Assembly (NCBI GenBank): GCA_958510825.1
Contig: OY294049.1
Coordinates: 24,814,945-24,878,944, forward strand
Length of the DNA stretch: 64,000 nt
Direction: 5' to 3'
Source of the DNA: Brachypterus glaber
Lineage: Eukaryota > Arthropoda > Insecta > Coleoptera > Kateretidae
In this document: piece by piece, positions 35,106 through 46,044 of the stretch
Layout: every line of letters starts with the position of its first letter
Position numbering within the stretch: position 1 is the stretch's first letter
The notes under the pieces: generated by a model
The model's database searches: none
The model's input: the letters and a program-made list of their open reading frames with translations, nothing else
What the model was told of the DNA's origin: nothing
Position numbers and translations under genes: made by a program

Positions 35106-36184
35106 TTATTACGTATTATAATACGTTTCAACATAGACAAGGCGATATTTTTTTACAAAGCATAATTCTATGTATACATATATTTTTATTTTCTTTGAAT
35201 TGTGTTTTAAAATCTGCGTACATATCTTGTATACAGACGATGTAAAAAATCTAAAGGTCCCTTGGGACCTATTTAAATATATTTGTTTCGGTGGAATACT
35301 TCTCCGTTTTATTTGATATTTTACTGACAAAAAAACAGTCGATTTAATATATCATAAAAGTATTATTTCTTTTATTGTCTTTTTTCACAAAAGCTATTTA
35401 ATCAGGTTAAAAAAAACTTTTATTCACAAGCATAAACAAAAACGTCCTTTATATGCATTATAAAAGTTGTAAAAATCTATAATTTTTGTTTACTTATTTT
35501 AAAGTTAAAAAGCTTTTCATTTTTAACTAAGGTTAGAAATGAATTCATATCTAACCTGTTTTTTGGCTTTTGGTTATACCTCATAGATGGCGAAACTATC
35601 GCCTTGTCTGTAAACAGCTGTAGTTTGCGAATAAAATCACCTTTTTGTTTATTTCTCTAAACGAAAACCAATAAGAAATAATATTTATTTATATATTATA
35701 TAGTTTATATCGAGACTAGTAATAGGAAAAAACAACGAGCCACTTATTTAAATTATTATTTTGTTAAAATTTATAGTAACATTAGAAATCGGAAAAATTT
35801 CTGTAGATCATTTAAAATGGTGAATTTTACGAGATAATGTGTTATTTATTTATGCTTGTGTGTAAAATTCTCTTCTAACCTAATAAGAAAATGAAACATT
35901 TGGAAATGTCATTTTCTTATTAGGTTATATTTCCCACTGCCTAACTAGGTAAGTTGACACTACTTAATCAAAAAGTCGATAGTAATGGAGTACTTTTTTG
36001 AGAACACTTAGTGATAGATAAAATCAATACAAACAAAACCGTAACTAAAGAAAAAAACGATTAACCACGCAAGTGTCCGACATTTATCGCAAGGGGACAT
36101 CGAGACACAAGACTACTACTATTTCTAATTTTACAGAGTGATTTCATAAAAAAAATTGTTGAATTTTCACACATATAAATATCG
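35106..36184. other. intergenic with a dispersed repeat and a hairpin
   Basis: 35461-35650 is a second copy of the CATAGATGGC repeat. 35877-35926 is a perfect-arm hairpin (AACCTAATAAGAAAATGA and its inverse). The open frame at 35109-35330 is unsupported. Confidence 0.45.
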
Positions 36185-36555
36185 GAAAGTGACAATCAGC
36201 TGATTTTACATATCTGCTGTCAGAGAGCAAGTGAATGTCAAATACAAAACGTCAAATAAATAAAATTAATTTTAAGACAATTTCTGTGTTTTTGGAATGT
36301 TTAGGTGTTAGGTCATAGGGAAAATATTATGCGCACATCAAACCTATTTCAGTGCACTTCGGGTGATTTTTGTACTCGGTTCCGCCTTGTAAAAACATAA
36401 GCATTTTCGTGTACTGAAAACTGTAATAGTATATTACAATAACTAGTGTGGAAAGTGACATATTTCACGCGAGTGGGAAGGTTTACGAACGAGCCGTCAG
36501 GCGAGTGAGAAAACCCCACGAGTGTAAGAAATACACTTTCCAATGAGTTATGTAC
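36185..36555 (+). repeat. dispersed repeat plus CpG-rich hairpin
   Basis: 36185-36400 matches 43690-43905 (CTGCTGTCAGAGA, GTTTAGGTGTTAGGTC, then AAAATATTATGCGCAC). 36425-36555 is a hairpin with GTGGAAAGTG / CACTTTCC arms, CpG-rich words (GGCGAGTGAG, CGAGCCG) and an end ACTATTTTTCCTACGATC. The open frame at 36349-36543 falls in it. Confidence 0.55.
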
Positions 36556-37682
36556 ACTATTTTTCCTACGATCCCGAAAAAATATAAAGTTAAAACTAAG
36601 AATTCTTAATTTAATATTTTCTAATTTTTATTACTTATTCCGAGAATTTTTGAGAAATGCAAAATACAAAATAGCATACAAATTTATTTATGTATGTCAA
36701 CAGGAAGTATGTTTTTATTTACCTTTAGTTTTCTTGGTTTTATTTTTTATTTAATACAACATATTATTATGGAAGCACAACACTGTTTAATGGGTTGCCC
36801 AACCGCAAGCTCTTTTATATTAAGGAAAATTTGACAGTTTACTAATTAAATTTGATTTCTGTGGATATGCTTCCATATAAGACTGTAAAATTCTACAATG
36901 TTTTACATATCATGAGGAAATATTGATGTTTTTTATAAAATGTAAGGTAAATAAATCACAAATTAAGCAATTTTTATAAAATCTAGACATTAATAAAACA
37001 TATTAAGTTATATTGACCTGGGTCAAAATAGTAAGGTTATAACTATAGTTTTTGTTTTTGACATGAAAAACAGAAATGTTTGCATTGAAACATAAAAAGA
37101 CATAAAAAAGTCTATAATGAAAGGTGGAAAAAGGCATATAAAATGAGGTGAGTAAAATTCGTACAATTTACAACGTAAATATCTAAACAAAATTAGGCAA
37201 ACCTACATACATAAATATCAAACTAGGGTGATATGAAAATATCAAACAAGTGTGATATAAGGCGTTTTCTAAAAAACAAAAGAGTGTGGTAAATGTCATT
37301 TTCATAGGCGATCGTAGGAAAAGTAATTTTTAATTAGTTACACATACAAAATAGAAATCTTTCACTGATTTACAGATTTAAAATTTGGTACTCCTCTGCT
37401 GCTGTTAATAAAATCGTCACCCTTTACTTTTCATCACTCGTTTAACAAACCCTCCGCTCAACATGTCTCAATGATGCGCCTCATTACTTCCCAGCCCTGC
37501 TGAGCAGGGACAACTCCTCGAGAGGTATTTCAAATGCCGAATCAAGATATTCCGGCATTACCAGACGTCACTTTAGTTTCACACAGAGAAAAATATCGAA
37601 TATGAATTATTTGTAATACTTAGGTTCGATATTTGCTAATTTAAAAAAAAAAACAATGAGTACTTGTGCCCAAGAAATTCAT
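36556..37682. other. intergenic; one GC-richer stretch
   Basis: 37430-37580 is more complex and GC-rich than its surroundings and shows no repeat in this window; it could be unique host DNA. GCGATCGTAGGAAAA at about 37308 resembles the end of the preceding hairpin. Confidence 0.35.
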
Positions 37683-38290
37683 ATTATTTTCCCATTTTAA
37701 AAATTTTCAACTTTTCGGGAAAGCCTTAAATTCGTGCAAAAATTTTCAATTTTCCATTTTGCTTATTTTTGCGTTTTATGTCGATATAAATCAATTTAAA
37801 AAAAAATTGTCGCTCGGTCGGTCGGTCTAGACCGATCGACAGACCGGTCTGCCAGGGAAATCTTGTAAACACGATAACTTAAGAACGCTTTAAGCTATAT
37901 ACTTGCAATTTGGCAAAAAGGTATGTTACCAGAAGTTCTCGCTCGGGATTCTTTTTGGTGAACATTAGGGTGCGGCAAGCGTGGCAAATGGGGAAAAATA
38001 TTTTTTTTACAAAAATTTTGAAATTGCTAGAGGTATAGGAGTTTTTAAGGTTTCTGAAATTGAATCTGATAATAAAAAATTTTAAACTTCACCCCCGCGG
38101 GGGTAAGGGGGTAAATATTTTAATTCTTTTTCAATATTTTTATCAAAATTGGTCTATACGGGTTTTTGGGTTCGACGAATCTGAATCTGATAATAAAATT
38201 TTTCTAATTCAACCCCCTGGGGCGCGCCCGGGCGGGGGTAGTTTTCGTGAAAATTTGTATATAGGGGTTTTTAATTAATTTTTCATTAAT
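37683..38290 (+). repeat. composite repeat family K, copy B
   Basis: Head with GGGAAAGCC, TTTTTGCG, a TCGGTCGGTC tract, CGATAACTTAAGAACGC (uninterrupted here) and GTTCTCGCTCGGGATT. Then about 2.3 units of 105-120 bp beginning GGGTTTTT, each with GAATCTGATAATAAAA and a GC palindrome (e.g. CCCCCGCGGGGG). The open frame at 38060-38278 is a by-product. Confidence 0.65.
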
Positions 38291-38631
38291 TTAAGTATTA
38301 AATGATTCCATGATTTATCGTCCTAGCCAGAAGCTCGACCTCTTGGATTTCGCTTGGCCCAAACTTTTTCGTTTGGACTTTTTGTAAGTCTAGTATATTA
38401 AAAGCACCTTAAAAATATCTAAATGAATAAAAAATGGGAACTCAATATGTGAGGCGCTGCATGAAAAATTATCATTATCAGAGGTTTATTAAAACTTTTG
38501 TAACTTTATTATTTTTTGACTTTGCCAAACAATTTAAAAAAAGGCTCAAAGGGTAAATAACATTATTTTTAGAAAAAATATAAAATTTAAAAAATATAAA
38601 AAAAATAAGTTATGAATAATATTGTACCTAT
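38291..38631. other. intergenic, nothing recognised
   Basis: AT-rich. Confidence 0.35.
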
Positions 38632-38770
38632 TATACTGCCGTGCTATGAAAGACCCGCGTATCTCCATTTGACGCATAGCAACGTTTTCACGTCAACTCG
38701 GTGTAATATTTTAAAAACGCTGGTATTCTACAAATGGAGATACGCGGGTCTTTCATAGGACGGCAGTATA
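38632..38770. mobile_element. TATACTGCC hairpin MITE, copy 2
   Basis: TATACTGCCGTGCTATGAAA at 38632 is inverted as TTTCATAGGACGGCAGTATA to 38770, with arms GACCCGCGTATCTCCATTTG and its inverse. The interior is homologous, inverted, to 8494-8625. The open frame at 38688-38915 overlaps it and is not a gene. Confidence 0.7.
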
Positions 38771-39186
38771 GGTATAATAGGTATGGAATCCATACATTCA
38801 TACTATGGATAGATTTTTTTTCCAAAAGGAAAATAATTAAGTGATAAACAAGTGATAATAAATTGTGGTGGATATTTAGCCGCATATAGAGACTTCTAAG
38901 GTATTTTCCAATCATGCTTTAAAATACTGTTGTAAAATGTTTGCCACATTTCTTCGTTATATTTGGGCAAATCCTCAGACCATACATTTTATCATTTTTT
39001 ATTAATAATTATAAAAAAAATGGCAAAAGTTTATATTCTATCTAAATGATATGACTCAAAATTATAACCTATTTTTTCAAGACATATTTATACGATACTT
39101 TAAATTTAAGCAAAATGCCGTGTTCCACCAAAAGATCTACTTACAAAGTTAAACTAAACCTAGTAGCTTTTTTAGTTAGTAATAAT
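38771..39186. other. intergenic, nothing recognised
   Basis: AT-rich; its last 8 bases (GTAATAAT) are the target duplication of the next element. Confidence 0.4.
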
Positions 39187-40864
39187 TAGAGCACTAGATA
39201 GGTAGGTTTGTTAGGGTAGGTGGGTAGTTTGAGTGGTTCCGCAGGAGAGTACCGACATAGCCTCAATTTTAGACCGCAAGAAATTTTTCTAGAAACAGAA
39301 CATGTCGTTGCTAAGCGAAAACATTGTTGAAATCAAGTCTGTTATACACCAAACACTTCACGCTGTCTATTAAGGTTAAAATTGTTTGACATCAACTATG
39401 ACAATTTCTATATTTTTATTCAAATTTTCTAATAAAGTAGTTATTTTAAGGTGTTTTGTACATAAATTGCATAAAAGATACAGTGCATTCTGTTTACAAA
39501 CGGTTCTGTTTAAAATTATATTTCTGAAATGTTTATAGTAATATTTTTATATTTCTTCACTAAATAGAATTAGTATTTTATTAAAAATTATACAATTTAT
39601 TATTAACTAATGTATTACCAATGCTGAATATACATTAGGGCTAACAATTGTCGATTTATAACCTTATCTTAAAATCTGTTGATGCAGTTTTAGGTAATTT
39701 AGATCATTTATAATAATTTAATTCATACCTTATTATTAGAGAGACTCTGATTTCACGAAATAGCTCTTTTAGTTTAGGAAGAAAATAAATAAAAGATTTT
39801 TTACCTAAAACAAATACATAAGTTTAAGTAGTTAACCAAAGCAACAAAATATTATCAAAATGCACCATGGATTAGATCTGTACACGGGAAGTATAAAATT
39901 ACATAATTTTAAAGTTAATTCATCTTCTTAAATAGCGTTTATTCGAAAATATTGAGAAAATTAATGCAAACTGTCACAAATTATTTTCTGTTGTCAAAAT
40001 TTCATGACAAATAGAGTAACAATTAAAATAAATAGTATATTCTATAATAGACAATATTCCACACGAGCGGAAAGTTTGTCATACGAGTCGGCAGGCGAGT
40101 ATGACGGTCTCGCGAGCGTGGATGACTATTCCAGACGTGTTGTAGACTATACTTTTTCTTCGACTGCAAATATGAAACCCTGTATGGCTTTAAACTGTGG
40201 ACAAGGTTAAAAACAATGTTTTTTTGTGACTCGACATTGCAAATGCAACAAAACACATATTTTTAAATAAAGCAATTAATGTTATTTAATAATTTTATCA
40301 AATCAGTACTTAAAAAAGATTTTTATTTAATTTTAGCACATATTTACAAATTATAATGCAAAAATTGAAGGTTATGTTAGACTGTTGTGACAGATATCAG
40401 GTTTAAATATTTAACAATAGATGAAGCAGTTTTAAGTTTTTGAACTAAATTGATAAAAAACTAGTCAAATATTAAGAAAAACTAATAAACTTTATGTAAT
40501 ATTAACGCAAAACTTTAAATTGCATTAAATTATTCAATATTTCATGGTGAAATATATTTATTTTTGCTAATTTTGCTAAAGTTTTCTTTACTTTTATTAA
40601 CAAGAGATGGCACTACATGTGCTCATTCTAACACTTGATACGCAATATTTATACCGTATCTAGAGCTAGAATGGATTCATTCTGTGTTTGAAAAGTGTCT
40701 GTGTTTGCTTACATTCTAAAGCAGTCCTAGAAAAAAATTATTTTGTTTAAGTTTTCCTCTTGATGACGTACTTTCGTCTGCCATTTTCGGTCTGAAATTT
40801 TGTGTATGTCGGTACTCTATTTGTGTAGTACCTACCTTAACAAACCTGCCTATCCAGTGCTCTA
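39187..40864. mobile_element. non-autonomous hAT-like element, 1.68 kb
   Basis: GTAATAAT at 39179-39186 and 40865-40872 flanks ends TAGAGCACTAGATAGGTAGG and CCTATCCAGTGCTCTA. The inverted similarity continues imperfectly for about 100 bp (GTTTGTTAGGGTAGGT, GAGAGTACCGACATA). TAGAG ends with an 8-bp duplication fit hAT. There is no transposase; a family R repeat lies inside. Confidence 0.75.
40030..40745 (+). repeat. dispersed repeat family R, copy 2
   Basis: Starts AATAGTATATTCTATAATAG; CpG-rich core (CACGAGCGGAAAG, GGCGAGTATGACGG), CGTGTTGTAGACTATAC, AT-rich body, then GAGATGGCACTACATGTG and GCTAGAATGGATTCATTC; ends near GCAGTCCTAGAAAAA. Matches 44391-45110 along its length. The open frames 40004-40210 and 40023-40256 belong to it. 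Confidence 0.75.
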
Positions 40865-40872
40865 GTAATAAT

Positions 40873-41849
40873 GAAATGAAATAGGGTATACGTAAAGCTA
40901 GCTACAAGAGCCTTCCCGTCTTAGGAATGGAAATGGGGTGTTTCAAACTTTTTAGGTAGCAGAAGTTAACAATAATTGATTTTTCAACTTTTACGTATGT
41001 ATGTAATTAGCTTATTTCTAAATAATTGTGAATAAAATCTCATTTCTGGCGTAATAGCCATTTTATTTTGGATACGCTATGACGCTGCGAAGCAAAATTG
41101 TCTTCCTGTATAAAGGAAAAGGGATGCTATCATTCGACTGTAACAGTCTGCTCTCCCACTTGTTTTCCTAGATTAAATTTTAATCAAAGTTATGGTAATT
41201 ATAGAAAACGAAGCTATTCCTGTTGTAAGATTAGGTTATTTATGTAATTGCAATAAGTTTTGATTAATTATCATTAGTTTTCGCTAGAGTTTTCCTTCTG
41301 TTAATCTCTTACTTGTCAACTCAAATTATATCAACAATGTTGATTCAACAGCGTGTCTCTCCCTGCACTTTAATCAGAAAGTATCTTTGCTAGAAACTAT
41401 AGTTTTTATTAGTTAGTTTGGCAAGAATGATTTTGATTTATTAGATACAGACGAATTTAATCTATTTCCCAAAAAATATAATAATTTTCTAAGATAATCT
41501 GTAAACCATAAACTAATTGAAACTTTAGCACATAATATAATGTAGTTTTTTTTTTTCACTAGATTATTCTGCGCCTGTAGGTTGAATATAGTTAGGCCTA
41601 GCCAAATATAATTAGTTTTTGACTTTTGCCTTCCACTTAAATTTTGGTTTTATCTTTTTAAGAATTGTTTATGCTTTTTATAATATCCCGGGGATAAGGA
41701 AGCTGTTCGTTTGTGCATGAGCGTAGCATCATTTCAGCACTGATTAGAAGCGAACGCTATAGCGCGCTAGTCGCCTGTCCACACTCTGCAACGACGCAAC
41801 GCCAGTGTATCTTTGATTTAAGCTAAACAAGATGACAAAACATGCTTAT
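40873..41849. other. intergenic, relatively complex sequence
   Basis: No gene and no repeat shared with the rest of the window. 41050-41160 and 41330-41400 are less AT-rich than average. It could be unique host DNA. Confidence 0.35.
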
Positions 41850-41850
41850 A

Positions 41851-42010
41851 CAGGGTGATTAGTAAGTGGCATGCCAAAATTTAAGAGGTAATTCTACATC
41901 TAAAAATATCAAAAAAATCCTATAAAGGTTGAGCTTTTCATTTTCTTAATGGGAAAGCAAAATTAGATTTTTTTTTGCAATATCCTAATGCTTATCAACC
42001 AAACACTAAA
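41851..42010 (+). mobile_element. transposon end CAGGGTGATTAGTAA, second copy
   Basis: Follows TA at 41849-41850; shares GGCATGCCAAAATTT and CTATAAAGGTTG with 8194-8300. The other end was not seen; a truncated LINE lies downstream. Confidence 0.5.
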
Positions 42011-42185
42011 AAAAGCAGAAAAATCGGATGTGGAATCCAAAGAAGAGAAGAGAATTGGCTATAAAAAGCAGTAGGTTCTTAAGACGCGTATCTTTTTAAA
42101 ACGTTATTCTTACTGATAAGCCTCATAATTAAAAAATAATATTTTTAGTCAATTAGTTTTTATAAACCTTATCAGTAAAAATATT

Positions 42186-43069
42186 ATTTACCTTTATATG
42201 GGATACCTGTTTTCAGTCCTTTATAAAATATAATACAAAGCTTTTATACAATCTTGAACAAGTTTATGCTTGGTTTGAAAAAAATAATCTTAAGTTAAAT
42301 ATATCAAAATGTAAAGTTATAAGCTTTACTAGAAAACTTAATAAAATTGGTTATCATTATAACATTAACGGATCTGTGTTGGAGCGAGTTTACACGATTA
42401 AGGATTTAGGTGTAATTTTTGATACGTCTCTGTCTTTTTCTGATCATATTTCTACAATAATTAAGTCAGCTACCAAAATATTGGGTTTCATTATAAGAAC
42501 TTGTAAAAACTTTAATAACAATGATTGTTTCAAAGTCTTGTTTTGTTCCCTTGTAAGATCTAAACTAGAATATGGTGCTCTTATATGGTATCCCTATTAT
42601 AACAATCAAATAGAAAGTATTGAGTCCGTTCAAAGAAGGTTTATCAAATATCTTACGTTTAGAATTGATGGTGTATATCCCCCAAGAGGGGCAGATCTAT
42701 CGGTATTGATGGCAAGATTTGGTTTTCAATGTTTGAGTACTAGAAGAAAAATTTGTTCTGTCACTTTCTTATATAAGTTACTACGTAACAAAATTGACTG
42801 CAATCCTCTACTAGAGCAAATTAATTTTCTAGTACCCAATTCTACGCGTATTACCCAAACTTTCTGTGTTGCTAGGGCTAATACCAACATTATGTATAAA
42901 ACTCCAGTTTATGTAATGTGCAATAATTTTAATTTAATTTCTTTACATTGTGATATAAATTTTTCAACTTTACAATCTATTGTTAGTTTTATAGAATAGT
43001 TTTTTTGTTTTTGTATATTAGAATGTCCTGTAAGGTCTTGTACTGTTGGGCAATAAAGACATATTATTA
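42186..43069 (+). mobile_element. 5'-truncated LINE insertion
   Basis: TAAAAATATT at 42176-42185 and again at 43070-43079 is a plausible target duplication. The insert ends with GGGCAATAAAGACATATTATTAT, read as poly(A) signal AATAAA (43052-43057) plus a short ATT tail. Only the 3' part of the coding region is present, as expected from abortive target-primed reverse transcription. The duplication is AT-rich, so its exact edges are uncertain. Confidence 0.65.
42205..42999 (+). pseudogene. LINE reverse transcriptase C-terminal fragment
   Basis: An open frame of about 265 codons covers the region after the catalytic core: WFEKNNLKLNISKCK near 42270, KDLGVIFD near 42400, LGFIIRTCKNF near 42483, VRSKLEYGALIWYP near 42550, and IESVQRRFIKYL near 42615. 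This is the usual order in the thumb and C-terminal domain of Jockey/CR1-type LINE polymerases. The FADD/YADD motif is missing because the copy is truncated. No internal stop was seen, so it is younger than the LINE at 19.4 kb, but it cannot encode an active enzyme. It has no clear start codon. Confidence 0.8.
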
Positions 43070-43079
43070 TAAAAATATT

Positions 43080-43689
43080 TGGGTAATTTTCAAATCTACA
43101 GCTTTTGAAATTGAAAAATTACCAAGATAAGTAACTGTCAAACCGAAAATGTAGAGATTGAAGTTTTCTTTTAGAAGTTTTAAATAAATAAGTTTTAATA
43201 TAAATACCTAATATATAAAAAAGCATTTTTTATTCAAATATAATATTTTTTAGTATTCTCGCTAAAATATTAACAGCATCCAAATACATATATTATGCAT
43301 TTTATTCTGTTTTTTTTTTTATAAAACCGAAGCGCATAATAAAATTCTTTGTATTAGCATTATAAAAATAAAAAAAAATAAAATTGTAGTGCTTCTTAAA
43401 TTAATCAAGCTTTTCTCTAAGAACCCATATATTAACGGTAGGTAAAGGAACACTAGTAAATCTAAAAAGCAGAGCCATTCAGGGTAGAAATAGAGGTCAG
43501 TGGAAAATGGCCACTGTCCTACTTCATTATACTGCTGGCAGGATACTTTTAGAATGCTGCTAAAAAATGCATTTTATAAAAAGTTCAACTGAGTATCATT
43601 AATGTTTAACCAGATGCATTACCCTCAGTATAACAAGTAGCGTTGCCTGCATGAGCATTGGTGGTAAAAACATTTTTATTGTTATCTAT
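43080..43689. other. intergenic, nothing recognised
   Basis: AT-rich without a supported feature. Confidence 0.4.
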
Positions 43690-43905
43690 ATTTTTATCTG
43701 ATTTTATATAACTGCTGTCAGAGAATGAGTAAACGTCAAAAACAAAACCTCAAATTGACAAATTAATTTTTAGACAATTTTTGCGTTTTTTGGATGTTTA
43801 GGTGTTAGGTCGTAGGAAAAATAGTATACGCACCTCGAACATCCAAATCATTTTGACTGCACAGCACTGCACTAAAAACTAGGTTCACGTACTCGGTGCG
43901 TAGTA
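43690..43905 (+). repeat. dispersed repeat, partner of 36185-36400
   Basis: Shares CTGCTGTCAGAGAATGAG, GTTTAGGTGTTAGGTCGTAG and AAAAATAGTATACGCACC; ends with GGTGCGTAGTAT, the inverse of the latter. Confidence 0.6.
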
Positions 43906-44169
43906 TAGTTCTAGTTCTAAAATGGCCAATGTCAAAATTTTTGAATGGATACACTAAGTCAAACATTGGCCGTTTTAGCAGTTTAAGAAATGTTTATTAA
44001 ACTTGTGTGTTATCGGCCCTTGTCGCTTAAAATCTACATTTACCTTACCAACATTGATATTGGCCTTTTTAGGTTATAAAAATCTAAAAAAATATAGTTC
44101 GACGGTATAACTCATAATAAGGAAATAGTGACCTTGGCCCTTTTAGAACCAAGCAACAGATTTAAAATT

Positions 44170-44390
44170 GGCAACTTATATTATTCTTATTTACTTTTTG
44201 AGAAGTTAGAAAAGTTACCTTTTTTTCTAACAAAGGGCAGAAAAGAGCTCTTTTCTAACCTGTTTTGGCTCATAGATGGCGCGCTATGATTGTCATTGAG
44301 AGCAACATAACCAAACATTTGTATCCGTAAATAAAAAACTGTTCTAACTTCATAAGGAAATTACAGTTCCATTTTTTTATTAGGTTAGAA
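44170..44390 (+). repeat. CATAGATGGC repeat, diverged copy
   Basis: TTTTCTAACCTGTTTTGGCT, CATAGATGGCGCG and a TTATTAGGTTAGAA end resemble 35461-35650 and 29859-30000. Confidence 0.45.
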
Positions 44391-45110
44391 TAGTATATTC
44401 TATAACTAGTATAGAATAGACATTAATCTGCTCGAGAGGAAAGTTTGTCATACGAGCCGGTAGGTGAGTATGACGGTCCCGCAAGCGCGGAATGACTATT
44501 CCATACGTGTTGTAGACTATACTTTTTCTTCGACTGCAAATGTGAAACACTGTATGGCTTTAAACTGCGGACAAGGTTAAAAACAATGTTTTTAGAGACT
44601 TGACATTGTAAATGTAACAAAACACATATCTTTAATTAAATCAATTAATTTTATTTAATAATTTTATCCAAGCAGTACTTAAAAAAGATTTTTATTTAAT
44701 TTTAGCACATATTTATAAATTATAATGCAAAAATTGAAGGATGTCAGATTGTTGTGACATATATCAGGTTTAAATATTTAACAATAGATGGAGTTTTAAT
44801 TTTTTGATCTAAATTGATTAAAAACCGGTCAAATATTAAGAAAAACTAATCAAATTTATGTAATTTTAACGCAAAACTTTAAATTGCATTAAATTATTCA
44901 ATATTTCATGGCAAAATATATATTTTTTTTGCTAATTTTGCTACAGTTTTCTTTACTTTTATAAACAAGAGATGGCACTACATGTGCTCATTCTAACACT
45001 TGATACGGAATATTCATACCGTATCTAGAGCTAGAATGGATTCATTCTATGTTTGAAAAGTAAGTGTATTTGCTTACATTCTAAAGCAGTCGTAGAAAAA
45101 TATATTATTC
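44391..45110 (+). repeat. dispersed repeat family R, copy 3
   Basis: Starts AATAGTATATTCTATAACTA and ends near GCAGTCGTAGAAAAATATAT. Core words GAGAGGAAAGTTTGTCA and GGTGAGTATGACGG; the body and distal part match 40150-40740. The open frame 44423-44620 (minus) parallels frames in copies 1 and 2. Confidence 0.75.
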
Positions 45111-46028
45111 TCAAAATTTTTTGTATTTTTTGAATTTAACTTATAATTTTTAAACATACACCGTGTTAAAGGCCTCGATTACCCACATCTACTCTACGTT
45201 TATTCTCGGAAGCTGTTGTTGTTTGTAAGCAATTATAATTTTTTCCACTCAGATTTAATGATATTTATGTGTTCCTATTGGAAGATTCATCTACATGGTG
45301 CACATAAATCACGCGAAAAACAAATAGGATTTTCTTACGTGGTACACACAGAAAGTGCAGTAATTAATTACAAAGAAATTAAAAGGTTCGGAAATGTGCT
45401 GCAAGTTAGAATTTACTCACTACACTATTCGCACATTTAAGGGGTCTTTATGGGTAAAAATATTCCTACCGGAAAAAACTAAAATGGAAACATATGTCTT
45501 GTTTATTAATTTTACCCTGGCATCCATCGTTGTCACAAAAAAATTAATATTTAAATAAATTCAGTTTAATTATAATACATTTTCATGGTATTTTAAAAAT
45601 TTTGACCTTCTTGTTCGTAGAATAATATGTAGGCTTTCCCTGTAATGATCGATCTTGGTGAAATTGATGATACTATAGAGTCGTTGTATTCGTGCCACGC
45701 ATGGCTATAGGGATTAATATTTAAGCGTTTTTTCAAAAAAATCATAAAGTGATATGAATATTTCTATAAAACTGCAATTTCTCGAAAACGTTTGGACCTA
45801 GTGCATTACATAAAGTACCTTTTTAATGTATTTTTAACTAAAGAATTATATTTTATTAAGAAATGTAAAAAAATAAATACAATTTTTTTTTGAATTTTCT
45901 TAAATAATGGGATTCCTCAGTAATAAATACATAAAAAAGGTAATTCTGTTAAAATACTGTAAAGTTAACCGTTTAGAGTAAAAGTTAAAATTTCATGTTT
46001 CGAGTACCAAAGATTAAACACTAAAATG
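45111..46028. other. intergenic; more complex stretch 45170-45440
   Basis: No domain in the open frame at 45216-45440. 45720-46028 resembles sequence near 48420-48500 and was the target of the piggyBac insertion. Confidence 0.35.
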
Positions 46029-46044
46029 TTAACACGTTCGCTGC

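Noticed and set aside
45216..45440. 74-codon open frame in a more complex stretch
   Set aside because: No domain and no supporting splice or regulatory signals; kept only as part of a possible host-DNA pocket.
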